28,801 nucleotides of DNA from contig JBJHBT010000044.1 of assembly GCA_050485645.1 (NCBI GenBank), positions 1 to 28,801 of the forward strand. The letters run 5' to 3'. Below, piece after piece: positions 16,996 through 24,591 of the stretch. The position numbers and the translations under genes were made by a program. The notes beneath the pieces are model-generated. The model made no database searches and had not been told where the DNA came from. It saw only the letters and a program-made list of their open reading frames with translations. The stretch is from JBJHBP01 sp050485645. GTDB taxonomy: Bacteria; Pseudomonadota; Gammaproteobacteria; Steroidobacterales; Rariloculaceae. Each line of letters opens with the position of its first letter. Within the stretch, counting starts at the first letter, position 1.

Positions 16996-17015
16996 GATTT
17001 AGACTTGGTCTAATC
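16996..17015. promoter_or_regulatory. Palindromic operator candidate upstream of rubrerythrin
   Basis: TTAGAC-TTG-GTCTAA is a perfect 6-bp inverted repeat, extended imperfectly to GAT...ATC on both sides. On the minus strand it overlaps a weak promoter-like pair (TTACGG, 17-base spacer, TCTAAA), the usual place for a repressor. The shape resembles the TTTAGA-N-TCTAAA type sites of the Fur/Irr/PerR superfamily, which would suit a peroxide-defence gene. A second AGACC/GGTCT pair lies next to it. The regulator is not in this window. It is about 130 bases from the rubrerythrin ATG, and xseB starts about 100 bases to the other side. Confidence 0.45.
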
Positions 17016-17111
17016 GAAGACCGTAATCTAGTCTCCCGGCTTCGCGGCTGTCAACCGCGACGCCCCGGGGCGCGTTGACCGGGCAGGCGCCGCTGTGTAC
17101 CTTGGCGCGCC

Positions 17112-17375
17112 ATGAGTCGCCAACCCGCCAGCCGATCGCCGAAAGGTCTCGCCAACCTCGAGAAGTCCCTTGCCGAACTGGAAGGGGTGGTGGAAAAGCT
17201 CGAATCCGGCGATCTGCCGCTGGAGCTGGCGCTGAAGGAGTTCGAGCGCGGGGTGAAGCTCACGCGCCAGTGTCAGACCGCGCTCAGGGATGCCGAGCAG
17301 AAGGTCGAGATTCTGCTGAAGAAATCCGAAGACGCCGAGCCGGTACCGTTGGCCACCGACACCGAGGCGGACTGA
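17112..17375 (+). CDS. xseB: Exodeoxyribonuclease VII small subunit
   Basis: XseB binds the XseA large subunit to form exonuclease VII, a single-strand-specific nuclease. The 87-residue sequence carries the family pattern: LEKSLAELEGVVEKLESGDL, then PLELALKEFERGVKLTRQC and DAEQKVEILLKK, forming two helices of a coiled-coil hairpin. Length is normal (E. coli 80 aa). Unlike many gammaproteobacteria, it is not followed by ispA and dxs; the next gene is convergent and ends 18 bases away. Confidence 0.95.
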   Translation: MSRQPASRSPKGLANLEKSLAELEGVVEKLESGDLPLELALKEFERGVKLTRQCQTALRDAEQKVEILLKKSEDAEPVPLATDTEAD

Positions 17376-17393
17376 TCGCGACACTCAGGCGTT

Positions 17394-18710
17394 TCAGGTA
17401 GCCGTCTGCTGCGCAACGCCCTGCAGACGCTCGATCAGCGCACGCAGGAACACCTTGTTGAAGCGCAGCTGGCAGGACGAGGACGCCTGTTCCAGCAGCG
17501 TGGAGCTGACGCGCACCAGCGTGACGTCATCCATGGCGCTGATCGTGGCGGTGCGACGCGCGCCGCGCACGTAGCTGGTCTCTCCGAAACAGTCGCCATC
17601 GGCCAGCACGCCGATCTGGCGACGACCGGACTGCACCGTCACGCGGCCGCTGACGATGATGTAGAAGCGGTCATCCATCTCGCCCTCGCGGATGATCTCG
17701 TCCCCCGCCTTGTAGTCGCGCCATTCGCTGGCGCGCAGGATCTCCCAGATTTCCGAGTGCGAGAAATCGTGGAAGAATCGCAGCTTGCGCAACAGATCGA
17801 ACTGCTCCTGCTTGTCGATGCGGTCGTACTGATTGCGCAGCTGCTGATACACACGGGTCAGCGCGCCGGCCAGCTCCAGGCCGTTGTCGTAGCGATCTTC
17901 CGGCTCCTTCTGCAGTGCCGTCACCACCACCTCTTCGATCTCCTCGGAGATCTCCGGTCGCAGCGTATGCAACGGTGCGGGTGTCGCATAGACGATCTGG
18001 TGCAGCAGTTTGCTGAGGTTGTTGGCGCGGAACGGCCGGAAGCCGCTGAGCAGCTCGTACATCACCGCGCCAAGCGAATAGATGTCCGAACGTGCCGTGA
18101 TATCGGCGGACTGCACCTGCTCCGGTGACATGTAGCTCGGCGAACCGGCGATGCCCTCGATGCGCGACACGGCCGAATCGTTTACCAACGCAATGCCGAA
18201 ATCGATGATGCGCACGTCGTTGTCCAGCGTCAGCATGATGTTGCTGGGCTTCACGTCGCGGTGAATCACACCGCGGCTGTGCGCATAGTGCAGCGCCTTG
18301 GCGCACTTGAAGACGATCTCGATCACGTCGTCGACGCGCAGCAGATTGTCGGGCTTGCAGTACGCAGCCAGGGTTCGCGCGCCGTGGACATGCTCGGTGA
18401 CGACGTAGTAGCTGCCGTTCTCCTCGCCAGCGTCGTAAATCGGCAGGATGTTCGGGTGCTGGAGCTTGCCGACCATGTGCGCTTCGTTGAAGAACATCTT
18501 GCGCGTAACGCGTACCCGATGTTCATCCTCTTCGCTCTCGACATTGTAGAGCTTGATCGCTACGTCACGGCCGTAATAGGGATCGTGAGACAGGAATACA
18601 CGTCCGGTGCTGCCCTGCCCCACCTCATTGATGACGACGTATTTGCCGATACGTTCGGGCACCGCACGTGCGCGTTTACTTCCCGAAACTTCGGCGCTGG
18701 CTTGGGCCAT
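17394..18710 (-). CDS. Ser/Thr protein kinase with C-terminal cyclic-nucleotide-binding domain
   Basis: The 438-residue protein has an N-terminal Hanks-type kinase (about 22-290). It has a glycine-rich loop (GQGSTGRVF), the VAIK lysine at 53, HRDVKPSN (150-157), DFG (170-172) and SPE (195-197), so it should be active. A linker leads to a cNMP-binding domain (about 310-430) with GDCFGETS and RRTATISA, keeping the Glu and Arg of the phosphate-binding cassette. No transmembrane segment is seen, so it is probably cytoplasmic. The architecture recalls cAMP/cGMP-dependent kinases with the domain order reversed. It starts 19 bases after pgpA on the same strand and may be read through from the rib-nus-thi operon; no good ribosome binding site is visible. 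Substrate and ligand are unknown. Confidence 0.93.
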   Translation of the reverse strand: MAQASAEVSGSKRARAVPERIGKYVVINEVGQGSTGRVFLSHDPYYGRDVAIKLYNVESEEDEHRVRVTRKMFFNEAHMVGKLQHPNILPIYDAGEENGSYYVVTEHVHGARTLAAYCKPDNLLRVDDVIEIVFKCAKALHYAHSRGVIHRDVKPSNIMLTLDNDVRIIDFGIALVNDSAVSRIEGIAGSPSYMSPEQVQSADITARSDIYSLGAVMYELLSGFRPFRANNLSKLLHQIVYATPAPLHTLRPEISEEIEEVVVTALQKEPEDRYDNGLELAGALTRVYQQLRNQYDRIDKQEQFDLLRKLRFFHDFSHSEIWEILRASEWRDYKAGDEIIREGEMDDRFYIIVSGRVTVQSGRRQIGVLADGDCFGETSYVRGARRTATISAMDDVTLVRVSSTLLEQASSSCQLRFNKVFLRALIERLQGVAQQTAT

Positions 18711-18729
18711 GGATCACGCGTTATGTAGC

Positions 18730-19215
18730 TCAAAGGAGGACTGCCTGCAACAGCACCAGGCACGCTATCGCGTACACGGCTGCCATTGCGTCATCGAGCA
18801 TAATTCCGAGCCCGCCGCCCAGTCTGTGATCCATATCGCGTATCGGCCAGGGCTTGACGATGTCGAACAGCCTGAACAGACCGAATGCGGCCAGCAGCCA
18901 CAGCGGATCCCGCGGTAGCAGAACCGCGGCCAGCAGCATGCCGACAACCTCGTCGAACACGATCGCGGGGTGATCATGCGTACCCAGGCGTCGCGCGCTC
19001 TCGCCGCAGATCCATACCCCCGCCGCGAACAGCGCCACGATCAGCGCCAGCTTCATCGCCAGCGGCCATGGCGCAACCAGCCAGACCAGCGGCAGGGTGA
19101 CCAGGGTGCCGGCCGTGCCGGGAGCCACGGGCGACAGTCCCGAGCCGGCACCCAGCGCGAGAAAGTGCACGGGATCCTTCAGCAGTCGGGCCGGTAGACG
19201 GGGTCGACGTGACAT
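18730..19215 (-). CDS. pgpA: Phosphatidylglycerophosphatase A
   Basis: PgpA dephosphorylates phosphatidylglycerol phosphate to phosphatidylglycerol in the inner membrane. The 161-residue protein has the family signature SPVAPGTAGTL near the N terminus and the acidic motif FDEVVGM. FGLFRLFDIVKPWPIRDMD follows, with several hydrophobic helices. The position after thiL matches the conserved nusB-thiL-pgpA order, with a six-base gap from thiL. Confidence 0.95.
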   Translation of the reverse strand: MSRRPRLPARLLKDPVHFLALGAGSGLSPVAPGTAGTLVTLPLVWLVAPWPLAMKLALIVALFAAGVWICGESARRLGTHDHPAIVFDEVVGMLLAAVLLPRDPLWLLAAFGLFRLFDIVKPWPIRDMDHRLGGGLGIMLDDAMAAVYAIACLVLLQAVLL

Positions 19216-19221
19216 AATCTG

Positions 19222-20214
19222 TCAGAAGTGCGCATAGCCACGCGCCGGCGAATCGAACGCCTCACCGTCGCGCCGCGTGATCACGCCATGGCCCGCCAGC
19301 ACTTCGCCGATGCGCCGCAGCGGGGTACCCAGCTTCGTGAACGCCGACTCGATGTCGGCTGCCCGTGCGGGCGACGCGGTGAAGCACAGTTCATAATCAT
19401 CGCCTCCCGCCAGCGCGAAGCCTTCCGCCGCCTTCGGGGGAAACACCGACAGCAGCTCGGCGGACAGCGGCAGCCGCTCCACGTCCACAACGGCCGAACA
19501 GCCGCTGGCCGCGCAGATGTGACCTAGATCGGCCAGCAGGCCATCGGACACATCGATCGCCGCGCTGGCCAGTTCCACCAGCGCAAGCCCCTCCCTCACC
19601 CGCGGCCGCGGCCGCAGAAAGCGGTCGGCAAGCGCCGCGTGCGCCGCGCCGCGATCCATCGCCTGTTCATTGATGACCGTGAGTCCGGCCGCGCTGTCGC
19701 CCAGCGTGCCGGTGACGTATACATCGTCGCCAGGATGCGCGCCAGCGCGCGCCAGCCAGCGCTGTCCGACCTCACCGATCACCTGTACCGTGATGCTCAG
19801 CCCGCCGCGCGTGATATCGCCGCCCACCAGACGCACGCCGTACCGCCGGGCCAGTTCATGGAAACCGTCCGCGAATCCCTGCAGCCACTGCTCGTCCGCG
19901 ACCGGCAGCGTCAGTGCCAGCGTGCACCAGCGCGGTCTGGCGCCCATCGCGGCCAGATCGCTGAGATTGACCGCCAGCGCGCGGTGCCCGATCCGATTCG
20001 CCGCGGTGGTCCCAGGGAAGTGAACGCCCTCGATCAGGGTATCGGTACTGATGGCGATGCGGCCCGAAGCCTCGACAACGGCGGCATCGTCGCCCGGTCC
20101 GAGCAGCAGGCCGTCCGTCGGCGCCCGATCGCGCATGAAGTACCGCCTGATGATGTCGAATTCGTCGCCGGATACGTCGACATCGGCGCGGCTGTCCGGC
20201 GGGCCGCCGGTCAT
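19222..20214 (-). CDS. thiL: Thiamine-monophosphate kinase
   Basis: ThiL phosphorylates thiamine monophosphate to thiamine pyrophosphate with ATP. The 330-residue protein has the PurM-like motifs: EFDIIRRYF at the start, LGPGDDAAVV, GDITRGG, IDVSDGLLADLGH and GGDDYELCFT. Its ATG overlaps the nusB stop by four bases (ATGA), so translation is probably coupled. The first dozen residues before DEFDIIRR are slightly longer than usual. Confidence 0.96.
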   Translation of the reverse strand: MTGGPPDSRADVDVSGDEFDIIRRYFMRDRAPTDGLLLGPGDDAAVVEASGRIAISTDTLIEGVHFPGTTAANRIGHRALAVNLSDLAAMGARPRWCTLALTLPVADEQWLQGFADGFHELARRYGVRLVGGDITRGGLSITVQVIGEVGQRWLARAGAHPGDDVYVTGTLGDSAAGLTVINEQAMDRGAAHAALADRFLRPRPRVREGLALVELASAAIDVSDGLLADLGHICAASGCSAVVDVERLPLSAELLSVFPPKAAEGFALAGGDDYELCFTASPARAADIESAFTKLGTPLRRIGEVLAGHGVITRRDGEAFDSPARGYAHF

Positions 20215-20651
20215 GAGGCCGGGCCGCGCACGTCCGGGCGCCGCGACGCCTTGTCGAGCAGCGCATTGACGAATTTGAAGCTGTCGGTGGCGCCGAAACG
20301 TTTGGTGAGCTCAATGGCCTCGTTGATCACGACACGCGTGGGTACATCGGCGCGATAGCGCAGTTCCGCCAGCGCCAGCCACAGCACGGCACGGCCCACG
20401 GCGTCGAGCTGCTGCATGCCGCGCGAGGCATGCTCGGAAATCACGCGATCCAGTTCAGCCGAGTGCGTGAGCACCAGATCGAGCACTTCGCGGAAGTAGT
20501 TCTGATCGATGCGTTCGTAATCGGCGTTGTGACGAAACTGTTTCAGCAGTTCATCACGATCGTGATCGGCGAGCTGCCACTGATACAGCGCCTGCACGAG
20601 CATCTCGCGGGCACGCTGGCGGGCACGCGAGGAATTTGCCGTTACGCCCAA
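20211..20651 (-). CDS. nusB: Transcription antitermination protein NusB
   Basis: NusB pairs with NusE (S10) on boxA RNA for rRNA antitermination. The 146-residue all-helical protein shows RARQRAREMLVQALYQWQL at the N terminus, then LDAVGRAVLWLALAELRY and VVINEAIELTKRFG in the C-terminal half. Length fits the family (about 140 aa). It overlaps the end of ribH by ten bases and the start of thiL by four, inside the conserved rib-nus-thi order. Confidence 0.96.
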   Translation of the reverse strand: MGVTANSSRARQRAREMLVQALYQWQLADHDRDELLKQFRHNADYERIDQNYFREVLDLVLTHSAELDRVISEHASRGMQQLDAVGRAVLWLALAELRYRADVPTRVVINEAIELTKRFGATDSFKFVNALLDKASRRPDVRGPAS

Positions 20652-21133
20652 CCCTGCTGCTCCATGCGACGCAGCAGCGAGGCGACTTCCAGCGCAGCAA
20701 GCGCCGCGTCCGCACCCTTGTTGCCGACCCGTCCGCCGGCTCGTTCCATCGCCTGATCCACCGTGTCGGTGGTGAGCAGTCCGAAGCCGATGGGCACACC
20801 GAACTCAAGACTGATATCGGTGAGGCCACGACTGGCCTCGCCCGCCACATAGTCGAAATGCGGCGTCTCGCCGCGAATCACACAACCCAGTGCAATGAGC
20901 GCATGGTACCGACCACTGGCGGCGAACTTTCCGATCGCGAGCGGCAGTTCGAATGCGCCAGGCACCCGCACCACGGCGATCGTGTCAGGCGTTGCGCCAT
21001 GCTCGAGCAGCGCCGCCGTGGCGCCTCCCAGCAGTCTGTCGACGACGAAATCATTGAAACTGGCGGCGACGATGCCGAAACGCATATCCGTCGCGTCCAG
21101 CGTGCCGCGCAACTGCGCAATCTGCTCATCCAT
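20642..21133 (-). CDS. ribH: 6,7-dimethyl-8-ribityllumazine synthase
   Basis: RibH condenses the aminouracil from RibD with the butanone phosphate from RibB to give lumazine, the substrate of RibE. The 163-residue protein has FGIVAASFND at the start, VVRVPGAFELPLA and GCVIRGETPHFDYV with the catalytic histidine at 92. GFGLLTTDT follows. It overlaps the upstream ribB gene by eight bases. The product probably forms the usual pentameric or icosahedral shell. Confidence 0.97.
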   Translation of the reverse strand: MDEQIAQLRGTLDATDMRFGIVAASFNDFVVDRLLGGATAALLEHGATPDTIAVVRVPGAFELPLAIGKFAASGRYHALIALGCVIRGETPHFDYVAGEASRGLTDISLEFGVPIGFGLLTTDTVDQAMERAGGRVGNKGADAALAALEVASLLRRMEQQGWA

Positions 21134-22289
21134 GTGCGCTCTCGTGCTCCGTGTATTCCGAGTTGACGTATTCGACGACTTCCAGGTCGAAGCCCGACAG
21201 CGCGTGTATGTGACGCGGCGCGCTGAGCACCCGCATCCGCTTCACGCCCAGCGCGCGCAGAATCTGCGCGCCGATGCCGATCGTGCGCAGATCCATCGAC
21301 CGGTCCGTCCGTTCCGTTTTCAGCGCGGCCGGTTCGCGCAGCATGCGTATGGTACGCATCAGATCCTTGGGCGGTTCATCCTGTCTGAGAATCACGATCA
21401 CGCCGTTGTCCTGTTCGGCGATGATGCGCATGGCGTCATGCAGCGGCCAGCCAAGACGCTTGTCGATGATGCCGACGACATCGCCCAGGGTCTCCTGCCG
21501 ATGCACGCGCACCAGCGTGGGCCTGTCGCCGGCTATCGCGCCGCGCACCAGTGCCAGGTGGACGGTTCTGTTCACATGATCCTCGAAGCAGATCATGCGA
21601 AAGGGCCCGTAGGCGGTGTTCACCACCAGCTCGGAGATCGCCTCGACCGACTCTTCCTTGGCGAGCCGATACTTGATCAGGTCGGCGATCGTACCGATGC
21701 GCAGGCCATGCTCGCGTGCGAACGCGACCAGATCGTCGCGCCGCGCCATCGAGCCATCCTCGTTGAGAATCTCGACAATGGCCGCGGCCGGCTCGCAGCC
21801 GGCCAGCCGCGCCAGATCGCAGCCGGCCTCGGTGTGTCCGGCTCGCGTGAGCACGCCACCGGGCTGGGCCATCAGCGGAAAGATGTGTCCGGGCTGACGC
21901 AGATCCTCGGGACGGGCGTCGGGCGCCACCGCGGCGCGTATCGTGCGGGCGCGGTCATGAGCGGAAATACCCGTTGTCACGCCTTCGGCCGCCTCGATGG
22001 ACACGGTGAAATTGGTGGTCTGGCGACGGTCGGTGTCGCCCACCATCAGTGGCAGACGCAGCTGGTCGCAGCGCGCGCGCGTCAACGTCAGGCAGATCAG
22101 CCCGCGCCCGAAGCGCGCCATGAAATTGATGTCGTCAGGCCGCACCCTCGATGCGGCCATGACCAGATCGCCCTCGTTCTCGCGTTCTTCATCGTCGAGC
22201 ATCACGACCATACGGCCGTCACGCAGCTCGGCAATGATGTCCTCCATGCTGTCCAGCATTCCGCCTCCGCTACCCCTGACATCGCCCAT
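21126..22289 (-). CDS. ribB: 3,4-dihydroxy-2-butanone-4-phosphate synthase with degenerate GTP cyclohydrolase II domain
   Basis: The N-terminal domain (about 15-212) is a complete DHBP synthase, with DDEERENEGD (32-41), TNFTVSIEA, HIFPLMAQPGGV and RAGHTEAGCDLA. It converts ribulose 5-phosphate to the four-carbon unit of riboflavin. The C-terminal half (about 220-380) has the GTP cyclohydrolase II fold pattern (FRMICFEDHV, HLALVRGAI, PTLVRVHRQETLGD). It lacks the three zinc-binding cysteines that should follow RVH.E, so cyclohydrolase activity is not expected and a separate ribA must exist. The annotation ribBA would overstate it. Its ATG overlaps the ribE stop by one base (TGATG). Confidence 0.93.
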   Translation of the reverse strand: MGDVRGSGGGMLDSMEDIIAELRDGRMVVMLDDEERENEGDLVMAASRVRPDDINFMARFGRGLICLTLTRARCDQLRLPLMVGDTDRRQTTNFTVSIEAAEGVTTGISAHDRARTIRAAVAPDARPEDLRQPGHIFPLMAQPGGVLTRAGHTEAGCDLARLAGCEPAAAIVEILNEDGSMARRDDLVAFAREHGLRIGTIADLIKYRLAKEESVEAISELVVNTAYGPFRMICFEDHVNRTVHLALVRGAIAGDRPTLVRVHRQETLGDVVGIIDKRLGWPLHDAMRIIAEQDNGVIVILRQDEPPKDLMRTIRMLREPAALKTERTDRSMDLRTIGIGAQILRALGVKRMRVLSAPRHIHALSGFDLEVVEYVNSEYTEHESAHG

Positions 22290-22888
22290 CAGGCGTCCGC
22301 GGTCCGCAACCGGTCCAGGTAACGCGCAATGATGTCGACTTCAATGTTAACAGTGCTGCCGGGCGCATAGCTCGCAATGATGGTCCGCTGCAGCGTCGCC
22401 GGCACCACGTTGACGGTGAATCGACCGCCCTCCACGTCGTTGACGGTCAGGCTGACACCGTCCACGGCCACCGACCCCTTCTGCGCCACGAACCGCGCCA
22501 GCCCGTCAGGCAGCCCGATCGTCACCGCCACCGAACGCGCATCCGGGTGCAGCCCGAGGACCCGGCCGACGCCATCAACGTGCCCGCTGACCAGGTGGCC
22601 GTCCAGCGCATCGCCCATGCGCAGTGATGGCTCGAGATTCACCGCCGCACCCGCCCCCAGGGCACCGAGTGTGGTTGCCGCCAACGTCACGTTCGACACA
22701 TCCGCCGCAAACGAACCGCCGTCGCACCGTGTCGCCGTCAGGCACACGCCATTCACCGCCACACTGGCGCCGGGCTCCAGATCATGAAGGCCCGAACCCT
22801 GAGTATCGATGACGACGTGGCAATCGCCACCGGTCCGGCGCTCCGCCACGGCGATCCTTCCGATGCCCTTTACGATCCCGGAAAACAA
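22289..22888 (-). CDS. ribE: Riboflavin synthase, alpha subunit
   Basis: RibE dismutates two lumazine molecules to riboflavin and the aminouracil. The 199-residue protein begins MFSGIVKGIG and has two lumazine-binding repeats, seen as SVAVNGVCLTA and SVAVDGVSLTV, with GHLVSGHVDGVG between them. Length is typical. It follows ribD after 53 bases, the widest gap in the rib block, and is read with ribB and ribH. Confidence 0.96.
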   Translation of the reverse strand: MFSGIVKGIGRIAVAERRTGGDCHVVIDTQGSGLHDLEPGASVAVNGVCLTATRCDGGSFAADVSNVTLAATTLGALGAGAAVNLEPSLRMGDALDGHLVSGHVDGVGRVLGLHPDARSVAVTIGLPDGLARFVAQKGSVAVDGVSLTVNDVEGGRFTVNVVPATLQRTIIASYAPGSTVNIEVDIIARYLDRLRTADA

Positions 22889-22941
22889 TGTCGCTCCCCC
22901 GCGTCCGTCGATGGTCTACGCACAGCCTGTCCTCGCCGTCC

Positions 22942-24060
22942 TCATGAATCGCCCTCGCGTCCGCCCCGTCGCGGCCTGGCCACGAACCGGAAGTCTTCCC
23001 CGATCTGAACCGGCCCCTGCATGTCCAGTGCGACACTGTCCGCCAGTTCCAGCAGCGATGCGATACGAAACATGCCGCGCGCGTCATCGCCGAGCAGGCG
23101 CGGCGCCATGTAGATGATCAGCTCGTCGATCAGACCGGCTTCCAGCAGTGCTCCATTCAGGGTGGCGCCCGCCTCCACCCAGACGTCGTTGATCTGCATG
23201 GCGGCAAGGGCCACGACCAGCTCGTGCAGGTCGCAATGCGGCGATCCGCCGACGCGCCGTATCGATGCGCCGGCCATGCGCAGTACATCCGCGGCATCCT
23301 CCGGCGCCGCTGCCGTGGTGAAGATGACAACGTCGCCGGGCAAAGTCAGCGTGCGTGCGGCGGGCGGTGTATGCAGCGCCGAGTCGACGATCACGCGCAG
23401 CGGCTGCAGCACCGTGAGCCCGGGCTGCTCGAAACGCGCATTCAGCGACGGGTCATCAGCCAGCACCGTCCCGGCACCGGTGAGCACCGCGCCGGCCTGC
23501 GCCCGCCAGCGCTGCGCGTCCTGCCGTGCCGCCGCCCCGGTGATCCACTGACTGCGGCCATCCGCAAGCGCGGTCCGACCGTCCAGGCTCACGCCGAGTT
23601 TGCTGCGTATCCATGGCCGGCCATGGCGCATGCGCGTGAAAAAGCCGCGATTGAGTGCTTCCGCCTCGGCGGCCAGCACGCCCGACTCAACTTCGATGCC
23701 GGCTTCACGCAGCACCCGGGCACCGCCGCCGGCGACATCGGGATTCGGGTCCGCCACGGCATACACCACGCGCGCGACACCGGCCTGAATCAGGGCCCGG
23801 GTGCACGGCGGCGTGCGGCCGTGGTGATTGCATGGCTCAAGCGTCACGTAGGCCACGGCGCCGCGCGCCGCCGCGCCGGCCGCCGTCAGCGCCACCCGCT
23901 CGGCATGCGGCCCGCCGGCCGGCGCCGTCCAGCCTTCGCCCACCACCTCGCCCCGGGCGACGATCACGCAGCCCACGGCCGGGTTCGGGCGCGCGCTGTA
24001 CGTGGCATTGGCGGCCAGCGTCAGCGCGCGCGCCATGAACGTCTCGTGATGGTCGGTCAT
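22942..24060 (-). CDS. ribD: Bifunctional diaminohydroxyphosphoribosylaminopyrimidine deaminase / reductase
   Basis: RibD deaminates then reduces the pyrimidine released by GTP cyclohydrolase II. The deaminase domain (about 1-145) has the zinc motif HAE (52-54) with PCNHHGRTPPC (C77, C86). The reductase domain (about 148-365) shows PWIRSKLGVSLDGRTA, GAGTVLADDP and DVWVEAGATLNGALLEAGL. The 372-residue length matches E. coli RibD (367). It starts right at the end of nrdR with no intervening base, the conserved nrdR-ribD pairing. Confidence 0.97.
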   Translation of the reverse strand: MTDHHETFMARALTLAANATYSARPNPAVGCVIVARGEVVGEGWTAPAGGPHAERVALTAAGAAARGAVAYVTLEPCNHHGRTPPCTRALIQAGVARVVYAVADPNPDVAGGGARVLREAGIEVESGVLAAEAEALNRGFFTRMRHGRPWIRSKLGVSLDGRTALADGRSQWITGAAARQDAQRWRAQAGAVLTGAGTVLADDPSLNARFEQPGLTVLQPLRVIVDSALHTPPAARTLTLPGDVVIFTTAAAPEDAADVLRMAGASIRRVGGSPHCDLHELVVALAAMQINDVWVEAGATLNGALLEAGLIDELIIYMAPRLLGDDARGMFRIASLLELADSVALDMQGPVQIGEDFRFVARPRRGGREGDS

Positions 24061-24567
24061 CTATTTCTCGTCGTCGGGCAGCAACGACATCTGTTCGCGA
24101 CTGGCCAGCGCGCTGGGCATGGACTGCAGGCGCTGAATTTCATCCTGGAACTCGGTCACGTCCTGAAAGCTGCGATACACCGACGCGAAACGCACATAGG
24201 CCACTTCGTCGAGCTGACGCAGCTCTTCCATCACCATGTCGCCAATCAGGCGACTGTGCACTTCGCGCTCGCCCATGGTCTGAAGATTGTGGGTGATGCG
24301 CTCGATCGTCTCCTCGATGGCCTCGCTGCCAACGGGCCGCTTCTGGAGCGCGCCGACCATGCCGTTGCGCAGTTTCACGTCGTCGAAGGGTTCGCGCCGT
24401 CCGTCCCGCTTGATCACGTGCGGCATCACCAGTTCCGGCGATTCGAACGTGGTGAACCGTTCCCCGCACGACAGACACTCGCGCCGACGACGCACCTGCC
24501 GACCCTCACCGGCCAGACGCGAGTCGATCACCTTGGTGTCGACAAAACTGCAGAACGGACAGTGCAC
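24061..24567 (-). CDS. nrdR: Transcriptional repressor NrdR
   Basis: NrdR represses ribonucleotide reductase genes by binding NrdR boxes in response to ATP/dATP. The zinc ribbon is C3, C6, C31, C34 (CPFC and CLSC), followed by RFTTFE and an ATP-cone domain (VIKRDGRREPFDDVKL, VHSRLIGDMVMEEL, VAYVRFASVYRSF). At 168 residues it is slightly longer than E. coli NrdR (149), from a C-terminal tail rich in polar residues. It sits 24 bases after glyA. Confidence 0.97.
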   Translation of the reverse strand: MHCPFCSFVDTKVIDSRLAGEGRQVRRRRECLSCGERFTTFESPELVMPHVIKRDGRREPFDDVKLRNGMVGALQKRPVGSEAIEETIERITHNLQTMGEREVHSRLIGDMVMEELRQLDEVAYVRFASVYRSFQDVTEFQDEIQRLQSMPSALASREQMSLLPDDEK

Positions 24568-24591
24568 TGGCGGCTCCTGCCTGCTGCGGAC

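Noticed and set aside
20895..22322. Plus-strand open frame of 475 codons opposite ribB and ribH
   Set aside because: Antisense shadow of two certain riboflavin genes.
22889..22941. FMN riboswitch in the rib block
   Set aside because: I looked in the ribD-ribE gap and ahead of glyA for the conserved RFN blocks and saw none; the gaps are also too short.
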